Of a stretch of DNA of 17,438 nt, positions 8,302-14,961 are shown piece by piece (within the stretch, counting starts at the first letter, position 1; the number at the start of each line of letters is the position of its first letter). This stretch comes from CAYHZL01 sp964361075. Lineage in GTDB: Bacteria; Bacteroidota; Ignavibacteria; UBA10030; UBA8401. Under the pieces are notes generated by a model. It had not been told where the DNA came from, did not search any database, and saw only the letters and a list, made by a program, of their open reading frames with translations. Location: contig CAYHZL010000060.1 in assembly GCA_964361075.1 (NCBI GenBank), positions 1-17,438 of the forward strand, read 5' to 3'. A program made the position numbers and the translations under genes.

Positions 8302-10097
8302 TATCAGCTATTGTTTCAACGTATAATTCCGAGCAATTTATTCGTGGACGATTGGATGATTTACTGCTGCAAACAATTGGCAATCAACTTGAAATTATTA
8401 TAATCAATAGTGGGTCTCAACAAGATGAAGATACAATCATTCGTTCCGAGTACCTTCCACGATATGCCAATATTAAATATGTACATACTGAAGAACGAGA
8501 AACAATTTACAAGGCATGGAACAGAGGCATAAAGATTGCAAGTGGAAAATATATTACGAACGCAAATACTGATGATAGATTAAGAAAAGATGCTTTACAA
8601 ATTTTGTCTAATTATCTTTTTACGCATAATGAGGCGGCGATAGTCTATTCTGATCAGCACATTTCTTCTATTCCTAATGTTACATTTAATGAAATTAAAA
8701 AAATGAAAGTTCAACAATGGAATAATTTCAGTTATGATCGATTGCTTGAAGGTTGTCTCACTGGTCCTCAACCTATGTGGAGAGCTTTCCTTCATTATCA
8801 AGATAACATATGGTTTAATGAGAACTATGAAATAGCTGGTGATTATGAGTTCTCTTGTAAGGTTGCACTTAGATATCCATTATATCATATCCCACAGGTA
8901 CTCGGGATATATTATTTATCATTAGATTCGAGTAATAAGCAATTTCAGCATGATGACAAAACATTTTTGGAAACTTATAAAATCAAAAGTGAATATTCTG
9001 ATAAGTTTCTCAAACAGTTAGATGAGCAAAAATTCTATCAAATATTTTCTTACTATACAAAATGGATTAATAGAAATATATTTATCTATTATTTTTGGAA
9101 ATTATTGTTAAAAATCATTAATCCGGATAAACGTCTTCCAACAAGAGAGTTTGCATTTTGGTATGCATCCAGAATCAAGCGATTTATTGGAGATATAGCT
9201 GATGCACAAAATATCTGTACAGTGTATCTTAAAAAAAAGAATTCAAGATTGCTTAGACAAGAAATAGCCGATATTCATGAAGTTCCTGTCATAGATCATG
9301 TAATTTCCGTAATAATTCCTACGTATAATAGGTCTGTATTTTTAGAAGAAGCGCTCGAAAGTCTTTTACATCAAACGTACAAGAAATTTGAAGTAATAAT
9401 TATTAACAATGGAACCATTGATGTTACAGATGTTGTAAATTTATTCGTTAATAAACTTTCTGTCAAACTTTTCAATTCGAATGTATCCGGATCGGTTTCG
9501 CACGCAAAAAATCTTGGTATTAAAAATTCCATCGGGAATTATATTGCTTTTCTTGATGATGACGACTGGTATCATCCTGTGCATTTAAAAACGTTAATGT
9601 CAGAAATGGAAAAAGGGACCCATGTAATTGCTTATACAGATGCTTATGTTGAATCTCAAAACGAAAAAAATGGAAAATTTATAACTGTACAAAAATCCAT
9701 TATATATTCAAAAAAGTTTAACAAAAAACTCCTTTTAATTAAAGATTATATTTTTACACCGTGCATAATGCTCAATAAAAAATGCTTTGACGTTGTCGGA
9801 TTGTTTGATGAAAACATGAAAACAGATGAGGATATGGATCTTTTGATAAGGATGTCAAAATATTATCATTTCGAACATATTAAGAAAGTAACTTGTTCGG
9901 TACGACGCACAAATTCTGTTGATACTCTTACAAAGAATTGGGAACTAATGTATAAAAATGCATTGTACCTTTATCAAAAGCATCGCGCAATGTCTAAATA
10001 TAATGTTTTTGTTTTGTTAGGACAATTCTACTATTTAAATCTTAGGAAAAAAAGAGCAAGAAAATATAAAGATGGTTCTTTCAAGTATAATTATTAA
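8283..10097 (+). CDS. Two-domain family 2 glycosyltransferase
   Basis: This 604-residue protein carries two GT-A (GT2) domains. Domain 1 (about 5-240) starts VSAIVSTYNSEQF, has a DxD-like NTDDR (95-99) and AGDYEF, the usual acidic block of the acceptor site. Domain 2 (about 338-550) starts ISVIIPTYNRSVFLEEALESLLHQT, has LDDDDW (near 424) as its nucleotide-sugar/metal motif and ends with a TDEDMDLLIRM block matching the (E/D)D motif. A basic tail closes the protein. It probably adds one or two sugars to the lipid-linked repeat unit on the cytoplasmic face; donors cannot be told. Codons 15-38 are repeated almost exactly in the broken copy at 7443-7513. The ATG is placed by homology to that copy; no Shine-Dalgarno sequence is seen. 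Confidence 0.88.
   Translation: MEYKFLVSAIVSTYNSEQFIRGRLDDLLLQTIGNQLEIIIINSGSQQDEDTIIRSEYLPRYANIKYVHTEERETIYKAWNRGIKIASGKYITNANTDDRLRKDALQILSNYLFTHNEAAIVYSDQHISSIPNVTFNEIKKMKVQQWNNFSYDRLLEGCLTGPQPMWRAFLHYQDNIWFNENYEIAGDYEFSCKVALRYPLYHIPQVLGIYYLSLDSSNKQFQHDDKTFLETYKIKSEYSDKFLKQLDEQKFYQIFSYYTKWINRNIFIYYFWKLLLKIINPDKRLPTREFAFWYASRIKRFIGDIADAQNICTVYLKKKNSRLLRQEIADIHEVPVIDHVISVIIPTYNRSVFLEEALESLLHQTYKKFEVIIINNGTIDVTDVVNLFVNKLSVKLFNSNVSGSVSHAKNLGIKNSIGNYIAFLDDDDWYHPVHLKTLMSEMEKGTHVIAYTDAYVESQNEKNGKFITVQKSIIYSKKFNKKLLLIKDYIFTPCIMLNKKCFDVVGLFDENMKTDEDMDLLIRMSKYYHFEHIKKVTCSVRRTNSVDTLTKNWELMYKNALYLYQKHRAMSKYNVFVLLGQFYYLNLRKKRARKYKDGSFKYNY
8325..8395 (+). repeat. 71-bp direct repeat, copy 2
   Basis: Matches 7443-7513 (66 of 71). 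It encodes residues 15-38 of the intact two-domain glycosyltransferase. Confidence 0.9.
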
Positions 10098-10103
10098 AAG
10101 CGG

Positions 10104-10119
10104 TCTCAAAATTGGCATT
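10104..10119 (+). repeat. 16-bp imperfect direct repeat after the GT2 gene
   Basis: TCTCAAAATTGGCATT, 15 of 16 identical to 8256-8271 upstream of the two-domain GT2 gene. It begins 6 bp after that gene's stop codon. Confidence 0.5.
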
Positions 10120-10124
10120 GCAAA

Positions 10125-10166
10125 AGAATAAGTTTGCAACTACATCGAAACAAAGAAACTTATTCT
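10125..10166. repeat. Perfect 11-bp inverted repeat (hairpin)
   Basis: AGAATAAGTTT (10125-10135) and AAACTTATTCT (10156-10166) are exact reverse complements around a 20-base loop. An alternative stem, TTGCAAA (10118-10124) with TTTGCAA (10133-10139), uses part of the same left arm, so the two folds exclude each other. It sits 28 bp after the GT2 stop. There is no T-run after it, so a classic intrinsic terminator is not supported, but 3'-end protection or attenuation is possible. Confidence 0.6.
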
Positions 10167-10240
10167 ACAAAAATAAAGCATTACAAACTCATCAACCGAT
10201 CAACGTTCTCGTTGATGTTAAGTGAACTTTGATATAATTG

Positions 10241-10506
10241 TTAACCTGGATTATTCATAAACTTGAATAAATGCGCAGTGTTTTCAATTGTAACGGCATT
10301 GGCTATATAAACTTATAGCAAAAACACATTTGAAAATCATCTTAAACTCAGTTTCTGATTGTCAAACCTTTGAATTTATTTTCGCTGCGATCAAATCTGT
10401 CCTTGCTATCGTTTACATCGGTATATTGCTTCTTTTTGACATATTTTCTTTACTTGGAAATCTCGAATGCTTGGTTACTACTATGTCTGTGAATAATTCA
10501 GGTTAA
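10241..10506. mobile_element. MITE-like 266-bp unit with 17-bp terminal inverted repeats
   Basis: TTAACCTGGATTATTCA (10241-10257) pairs with TGAATAATTCAGGTTAA (10490-10506): 16 Watson-Crick pairs and one G-T. The unit begins and ends with TTAA, which could be part of the repeat or a 4-bp target duplication around a 13-bp repeat. The inside has no coding frame. The left arm can also fold locally (TTATTCA 10251-10257 with TGAATAA 10264-10270). Size, lack of genes and paired ends fit a miniature inverted-repeat element moved by a transposase elsewhere. No transposase is seen here, so the mobile nature is an inference. A very long structured recombination site is the alternative. Confidence 0.45.
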
Positions 10507-10558
10507 GTAGTTCACAATCTTATTACAACTAAATTTACCGCTGGTTACTTATTCACAG
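10487..10558. repeat. Perfect 10-bp inverted repeat
   Basis: CTGTGAATAA (10487-10496) and TTATTCACAG (10549-10558) are exact reverse complements, 52 bp apart. The left arm overlaps the right end of the MITE-like unit, and the right arm ends 8 bases before the AAGGAGG of the next gene. TTATTCA or its complement thus occurs four times between 10251 and 10555. It could be a duplicated element end or a regulatory hairpin controlling access to the ribosome binding site. Confidence 0.5.
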
Positions 10559-10566
10559 TGTGTAAA

Positions 10567-10573
10567 AAGGAGG
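10567..10573 (+). promoter_or_regulatory. Strong Shine-Dalgarno site that sets a TTG start
   Basis: A perfect AAGGAGG lies 7 bases before the TTG at 10581. Most genes in this window have no recognisable Shine-Dalgarno sequence, so this site stands out. It supports TTG as the true start and hints at an outside origin for the gene. Confidence 0.8.
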
Positions 10574-10580
10574 AAACAAC

Positions 10581-11321
10581 TTGCGAAGTTTAGAATTATC
10601 TCTTGATCGATACGATTCAGACAAGATTGACAGTCGTTATCTATTGCGATACGACACAATTTTTAAACCTTTTGTTGAAAAGAAAATTGCTCTTCTCGAA
10701 CTCGGTGTTTTAAAAGGTGGCTCGCTCTTACTATGGCGAGATTATTTTCCTTTAGGGACAATTGTGGGTGTCGATACCAAACTCCCGAAGAATTTTGAGC
10801 ATGGCGAACGTATTCACGTTTTTGAGGGCAGCCAAACTGACCCTCATTTTCTATCGCAGGTTGCCAATAACATTGCACCTGATGGATTTGATATCATTAT
10901 AGATGATGCATCACATATGGGTGAGTTAACAAAAACCGCATTTTGGCATCTGTTTGATCACCACCTTAAGCCAAATGGTCTTTATGTTATTGAAGACTGG
11001 GGTACCGGTTATTGGGGTGATTGGTCTGATGGTAAAAGTCTCGATCTTGAGGCATATTCTCAACAAAAGTTTAAGCGGAGTCCGTTTTGGCTGTTCTGGT
11101 TAAAGGTAACAGGGAAGTTGGGCTTGAAATTTCCTATGCGCGGACATAGTTATGGGATGGTTGGTTTTATTAAACAACTGATAGATGAGCAAGGAGCGCA
11201 CGATGTCACAAGAGCAAAGTTGAAAGGTAAACCGAAAAGGGGATCGAAATTTGAGAATATGATTATTACTCCTTCTATAGTATTCATCAACAAAGCCGAC
11301 CAGCAAGACAATAGTCATTGA
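10581..11321 (+). CDS. Class I SAM-dependent methyltransferase (MycE/TylF-like)
   Basis: This 246-residue protein has motif I LLELGVLKGGS (38-48), VGVD (62-65) at the end of beta-2, DIIIDDASH (104-112) as the metal- and substrate-binding acidic block, and YVIEDWGTGY (135-144). The early DSDK...YLLRYDTIFKPF also fits the macrolide-sugar O-methyltransferase group (TylF/MycE), which use Mg2+ and methylate sugar hydroxyls, and cephalosporin-hydroxylase-like relatives. A sugar O-methyltransferase for the polysaccharide is a reasonable reading. The TTG start is fixed by AAGGAGG 7 bases upstream. It follows the inverted-repeat-rich gap, and 6 bp after its stop an attC-like site begins, so the gene looks like a captured integron cassette. 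Promoter support in the gap is weak; it may be read through from upstream. Confidence 0.78.
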   Translation: MRSLELSLDRYDSDKIDSRYLLRYDTIFKPFVEKKIALLELGVLKGGSLLLWRDYFPLGTIVGVDTKLPKNFEHGERIHVFEGSQTDPHFLSQVANNIAPDGFDIIIDDASHMGELTKTAFWHLFDHHLKPNGLYVIEDWGTGYWGDWSDGKSLDLEAYSQQKFKRSPFWLFWLKVTGKLGLKFPMRGHSYGMVGFIKQLIDEQGAHDVTRAKLKGKPKRGSKFENMIITPSIVFINKADQQDNSH

Positions 11322-11327
11322 TGGTTT

Positions 11328-11388
11328 GTTAACAAAGCCTTCCAACAGACGCGCGCTTTGCCCTCGAGTCTGAGTTTGGTTGTTAGGT
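11328..11388 (+). other. attC-like integron recombination site (61 bp)
   Basis: The site runs from GTTAAC (11328-11333) to GTTAGGT (11382-11388), the latter matching the attC core GTTRRRY. By hand it folds into an imperfect hairpin. TAACAA (11330-11335) pairs with TTGTTA (11380-11385), CCAA (11342-11345) with TTGG (11376-11379), and CAGAC (11346-11350) with GTCTG (11368-11372). Unequal unpaired bases (6 on the left, 3 on the right) and a 17-base GC-rich loop complete it. Two paired boxes split by unpaired spacers, the length of about 60 bp and the place directly behind a stop codon are the features of attC sites. Against it: the 5' core TGTTAAC does not fit RYYYAAC fully, only one such site is clear, and no integrase gene is present. 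Confidence 0.5.
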
Positions 11389-11429
11389 TATATGGAAAAA
11401 AAAGTCTTAACATCTACATAATTGATTTA

Positions 11430-12419
11430 ATGAACCCAACTAATTTTAAGAATCCTTTGGTTTATTGCGTCGTTTTAAACTGGAATGGATGTGAAGAAAC
11501 AATTTTGTGTATCAAGTCATTGCAGGCATCTTCATATGATAATTTTAAAGTGTTAATTGTAGACAATGCCTCTTCCGATAATAGCGTTGAAATTTTTGCA
11601 AATACATTTCCTTCAATTCCGATTCTGCACAATAATTATAATGCGGGATATTCTGGTGGAAATAACCTTGGTATAAAATGGGCAATAGCTAACAAAGCTG
11701 ATTTTGTATTGATTTTAAATAATGATGTTACGGTTGATAAATACTTGATAAGTGAGTTACTTGCTTGCATCCAAAAGGATCAGAATGTTGGTGTCGTAAC
11801 ATGTAAAGTGTATTACAAGGATGAACCAGAGCGCCTATATTCTGGAGCAGGGAAAATTATACGCTGGAAATGCACAGGTGTTAATCGGGGTTCAATATTT
11901 GGACGTAACTACCAACATAATACGGAACGCTTAGCGGATTATATTTGTGGGGCTCTTTTTCTTACTCGAGCGGATGTTTATAAAACTCTTGGTTTACTGG
12001 ATGAAAAGTTTTTTATGTATTTTGAAGATTTAGAATTTTCCATGAGGGTTTCTTCAAAATATTTAATTGCATATACTCCTAAGGCGATTGCATATCATAA
12101 AAGCGGAGGAGGAACTCGATGGAGTAATTATTCTGAAATCTATCTTTATTATCAAACAAGGAACAGATTTTTGGTATTTGAGAAAGAGCCAATCTGTTAC
12201 CGTATTTATGTGATGATATTTACAATTTTTATTACGGCAGCAAAATCAGCAGTAATATTAACTTCAATCTTTCGAGGCAACAAACAAATTTGGAAGCAAC
12301 TGTCAGCATTATGGAAAGGATTGAAGGATGGAATGATGTATTTTATTTTTAGAAATAGCGATTATTCTTCATCCGTCCAACTAAAAATCAATATCGATGA
12401 AAATTGTCCAGACAAATAA
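11430..12419 (+). CDS. Family 2 glycosyltransferase (rhamnosyltransferase-like)
   Basis: This 329-residue protein, counted from the ATG at 11430, begins a few residues before VYCVVLNWNGCEET (11-24), the usual opening of WcaA/RfbF-type GT2 enzymes. VDNASSDNS (44-52) and NAGYSGGNNLGI (71-82) bind the nucleotide sugar, and LNNDV (96-100) is the DxD-equivalent. FMYFEDLEF (about 193-201) carries the ED acceptor-site motif. A hydrophobic stretch near 256-280 may anchor it to the membrane. The frame stays open upstream to a TTG at 11358, but those codons would translate the attC-like hairpin and lie outside the family fold, so 11430 is preferred. Its last 23 bases overlap the next gene, suggesting coupling. 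dTDP-rhamnose is a possible donor given the dehydratase gene at the start of the window. Confidence 0.85.
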   Translation: MNPTNFKNPLVYCVVLNWNGCEETILCIKSLQASSYDNFKVLIVDNASSDNSVEIFANTFPSIPILHNNYNAGYSGGNNLGIKWAIANKADFVLILNNDVTVDKYLISELLACIQKDQNVGVVTCKVYYKDEPERLYSGAGKIIRWKCTGVNRGSIFGRNYQHNTERLADYICGALFLTRADVYKTLGLLDEKFFMYFEDLEFSMRVSSKYLIAYTPKAIAYHKSGGGTRWSNYSEIYLYYQTRNRFLVFEKEPICYRIYVMIFTIFITAAKSAVILTSIFRGNKQIWKQLSALWKGLKDGMMYFIFRNSDYSSSVQLKINIDENCPDK

Positions 12420-13560
12420 AGCATACCATCCGCTCATTGGTGGAGTTGAAACTGTTGTTTGGAATCTTGCAGAGGGATTATCGCGTCGTGACGGAATGAA
12501 AGTAGAAGTACTCGTATGCAATAACATTCCTTCCTTTTTAAAACAGTATCGAGAAATTAAAGGTGTTCCGGTAACGTACGCTCCTATGTGGACAAAAATT
12601 GCGTCGCTGCCTATCAGCCCAACATATCCTTTTCATCTTGCCAAGATGAAAGGTGATATTCTTCATGTGCACGAACCATTTCCTTTGGCTGATCTTTCTA
12701 TACTTTCCTCCCCGCGTATTAGAAAAAATTTTTCCCACATAGTAGTTTCATGGCATAGCGATATTGTTCGGCAAAAATGGGCATTGTCAGTGTACTCATC
12801 AGCCTTGCATCACTTTCTAAAAAAAGTTGATCGCATTATTGTTGCCACTCCTAAACATATTGAAAGTTCAAAATTTCTTCAGACATATTCTAATAAGTGT
12901 GAAATAATTCCGTATGGACTTCAATTAGATTGGGTTAAGGAGAGTAACAGCCGCACCGAAACCGTCAAATTAATTAAAAATAAATATGGATCGCCGCTTT
13001 TGTTGTTTGTTGGAAGATTGGTTTATTACAAAGGGCTGAGATATTTAATTGATGCATTGGATACATTGTCAGAGGCAAGACTCCTCATAATTGGTTCTGG
13101 ACCATTATACTCTGAATTGCAGGAGCAGATTAGTAATCTTGGTTTGGAGAAGCGTGTTACAATTTTAACCGATGTTTCCGATTCAGAACTTTATGCATTC
13201 TATGAAGCGTGCGACATATTTGTTTTACCGTCAACTGAGCCAAGCGAGGCGTTTGGTTTGGTTCAGGTTGAAGCAATGGCATGTGGCAAACCTGTTGTTT
13301 CAACTGAACTGGGAACCGGAGTTACATTTGTAAATCAACATGAAATTACCGGCTTGACGGTACCACCTCGCGATTCAAAATCATTATCGGAAGCGATTGG
13401 CAAACTTATAAACAATGAATCTTTACGAAGATCGTTAGGCAACAATGCCAGAGAGAGAGCTTTCAAGGAATTTACCGCCGAAAAGATGGTGGAAAGAACT
13501 TTGGATGTTTATAACTCTCTTTTAAAAAAATCTCCTGAAAAATCTGAGATTATTTTTTAG
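12397..13560 (+). CDS. Family 4 glycosyltransferase (GT-B fold)
   Basis: This 387-residue retaining glycosyltransferase has an N-terminal half with the glycine loop HPLIGGVETVVWNLAEGL, typical of PF13439. Its C-terminal half (from about 195) has LLFVGRLVYYKGLRYLIDAL and the EX7E motif E284 to E292 (EAFGLVQVE), followed by AMACGKPVVST. These bind the donor nucleotide and mark CAZy GT4. It probably adds a mannose, glucose or N-acetylhexosamine to the lipid-linked unit on the inner face of the inner membrane. The start overlaps the previous gene by 23 bp, and the stop directly abuts the next ATG with no spacer, which points to one operon. Confidence 0.92.
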   Translation: MKIVQTNKAYHPLIGGVETVVWNLAEGLSRRDGMKVEVLVCNNIPSFLKQYREIKGVPVTYAPMWTKIASLPISPTYPFHLAKMKGDILHVHEPFPLADLSILSSPRIRKNFSHIVVSWHSDIVRQKWALSVYSSALHHFLKKVDRIIVATPKHIESSKFLQTYSNKCEIIPYGLQLDWVKESNSRTETVKLIKNKYGSPLLLFVGRLVYYKGLRYLIDALDTLSEARLLIIGSGPLYSELQEQISNLGLEKRVTILTDVSDSELYAFYEACDIFVLPSTEPSEAFGLVQVEAMACGKPVVSTELGTGVTFVNQHEITGLTVPPRDSKSLSEAIGKLINNESLRRSLGNNARERAFKEFTAEKMVERTLDVYNSLLKKSPEKSEIIF

Positions 13561-14955
13561 ATGAAACATTTCGAACGTAAAATCTTCTTTCTCGATCTCC
13601 TCGCCATTAATCTTGCGTGGATAGTGTATTACTATTTCCGCGTGGAAAGCGCGGTCATCGAATATGCAATTAAACCCGATTTACTGTTGCCGATGGTGGT
13701 GATGTATTGTTTTTGGCTGGCGATTTTTTTCTTTTGGGGAATGTACCGCCCATGGCACGTGCACTCGCGCGTGGATGAGTTTATGGCTGTTTTAAAATCT
13801 GTTACGGTCGGATGTTTGATTATTTTTTTTGTTTTCTTTTTTAACGATGATTACGCCGGTCAGTTTTCAACATCACGTATGTTGATTTTCGTGTACTGGG
13901 GGTATGTTGTTGGATTTGTCGGCGGCGGACGTGTTATCTATCGTTCTATTCGTCGAAAATTTCTTGCATCCGGAATTGGATTGCGCAATGCACTCATTGT
14001 CGGGTGGAATGCAAAAGCAAAAGAATTGTACGATCTTGTCGAGCAATATCCCGATCAGGGTGGGTATAGAGTTGTTGGTTTTGTAAAACTCGACAAAAAA
14101 ATTTCAAAAGCAAATTATCATAATGCGTCGGTACTCGGTACGTTACAGGAACTTCCAAACATTATTCAGCAACATAATGTGCGCGATATTTTAATTGCGT
14201 TGGAATCATCCGACCACGAACGCTTACTCGAAATTATTGATCTCTGCGATGGACGCGATGTCTCCCTTAAAATTATACCTGATATGTACGATATCATCAG
14301 CGGGCAGGCGCGGACGAATCAAATCTACGGTTTCCCGCTTATCGAAATCATGCCGCACATTATGCAGCCGTGGGAAGAAAGTGCAAAACGGTTGGTAGAT
14401 ATTGTTGTTTCACTTATTGTACTTACGATTACTTTTCCCTTATGGTTTTTTATTGGCATTGCAATTAAGATTGATTCGAAAGGACCCGTTGTGTACAGCC
14501 AAGAACGTGTCGGCAAAGACGGAAAAATTTTTAAGATGCACAAATTTCGTTCAATGCGTTTTGATGCGGAAGCCGCAACCGGTCCTGTATGGGCTCCGAA
14601 AAAAGATACACGTGTTACAAAGATTGGACGGATTTTGCGCAACACTCGTCTCGATGAGATTCCGCAATTTATTAACGTGCTCGATGGTGATATGAGTTTA
14701 GTTGGACCACGACCCGAACGTCCATTCTTCGTGGAAAAACTTGCCAAAGAAATTCCGTTGTATAAACGCCGATTGAAAGTTCGTCCGGGAATTACCGGAT
14801 GGGCGCAAATTAAACAAGGGTATGACCAAACGATTGACGACGTGCGTTCGAAAGTACGCTATGATTTATTTTACATCGAGAATATGTCGTTCCGCATGGA
14901 TATAAAAATTTTATTAATAACTTTTTATGTAATGATCACAGGTAAAGGTAACTAA
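13561..14955 (+). CDS. Polyprenyl-phosphate sugar-phosphate transferase (WbaP/WcaJ type)
   Basis: This 464-residue initiating enzyme transfers sugar-1-phosphate from a nucleotide sugar to undecaprenyl phosphate. The N-terminal part has four membrane helices (about 8-125). A CoA-binding-like Rossmann domain follows (NALIVGWNAKAKEL near 143; PF13727). The catalytic PGT module (PF02397) starts near 275 with the re-entrant helix KRLVDIVVSLIVLTITFPLW. It continues with GPVVYSQERVGKDGKIFKMHKFRSM, the Asp-Glu catalytic dyad D365-E366 in LDEIPQF, VGPRPERP (381-388) and RPGITGWAQI. All key parts are present and the length is normal. Its first base follows the previous stop directly. This enzyme should start synthesis of the repeat unit. 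Confidence 0.95.
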   Translation: MKHFERKIFFLDLLAINLAWIVYYYFRVESAVIEYAIKPDLLLPMVVMYCFWLAIFFFWGMYRPWHVHSRVDEFMAVLKSVTVGCLIIFFVFFFNDDYAGQFSTSRMLIFVYWGYVVGFVGGGRVIYRSIRRKFLASGIGLRNALIVGWNAKAKELYDLVEQYPDQGGYRVVGFVKLDKKISKANYHNASVLGTLQELPNIIQQHNVRDILIALESSDHERLLEIIDLCDGRDVSLKIIPDMYDIISGQARTNQIYGFPLIEIMPHIMQPWEESAKRLVDIVVSLIVLTITFPLWFFIGIAIKIDSKGPVVYSQERVGKDGKIFKMHKFRSMRFDAEAATGPVWAPKKDTRVTKIGRILRNTRLDEIPQFINVLDGDMSLVGPRPERPFFVEKLAKEIPLYKRRLKVRPGITGWAQIKQGYDQTIDDVRSKVRYDLFYIENMSFRMDIKILLITFYVMITGKGN

Positions 14956-14961
14956 ACGCAC

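Larger units (their letters stand above)
10098..10580. other. Gene-free, inverted-repeat-rich stretch of 483 bp
   Basis: No coding frame with recognisable content is seen on either strand. The stretch holds a 16-bp repeat of the GT2 upstream region (10104-10119) and overlapping hairpins at 10118-10139 and 10125-10166. It also holds a 7-bp hairpin with a 4-base loop (ATCAACG-TTCT-CGTTGAT, 10199-10216), a 266-bp unit with 17-bp terminal inverted repeats (10241-10506), and a 10-bp inverted repeat at 10487-10558. A weak sigma-70-like pair is TTGATG (10212-10217) with TATAAT (10233-10238) at 15 bp. This is by far the longest gene-free gap in the window. Confidence 0.7.

Noticed and set aside
10199..10216. 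ATCAACG-TTCT-CGTTGAT hairpin as an intrinsic terminator
   Set aside because: The stem is only 7 bp and no run of T follows it.
10212..10238. TTGATG...TATAAT as a sigma-70 promoter for the methyltransferase gene
   Set aside because: The spacing is 15 bp, the supposed host group often uses a different promoter pattern, and AT-rich DNA gives such matches easily. Mentioned only as weak within the gap entry.
11358..11429. Upstream TTG start for the GT2 gene at 11430
   Set aside because: These 24 codons translate the attC-like hairpin and spacer, have no binding site, and lie outside the GT2 fold.
14325..14747. 140-codon minus-strand frame inside the phosphoglycosyltransferase gene
   Set aside because: It is a mirror of the conserved PGT catalytic region; the + strand frame carries all motifs.
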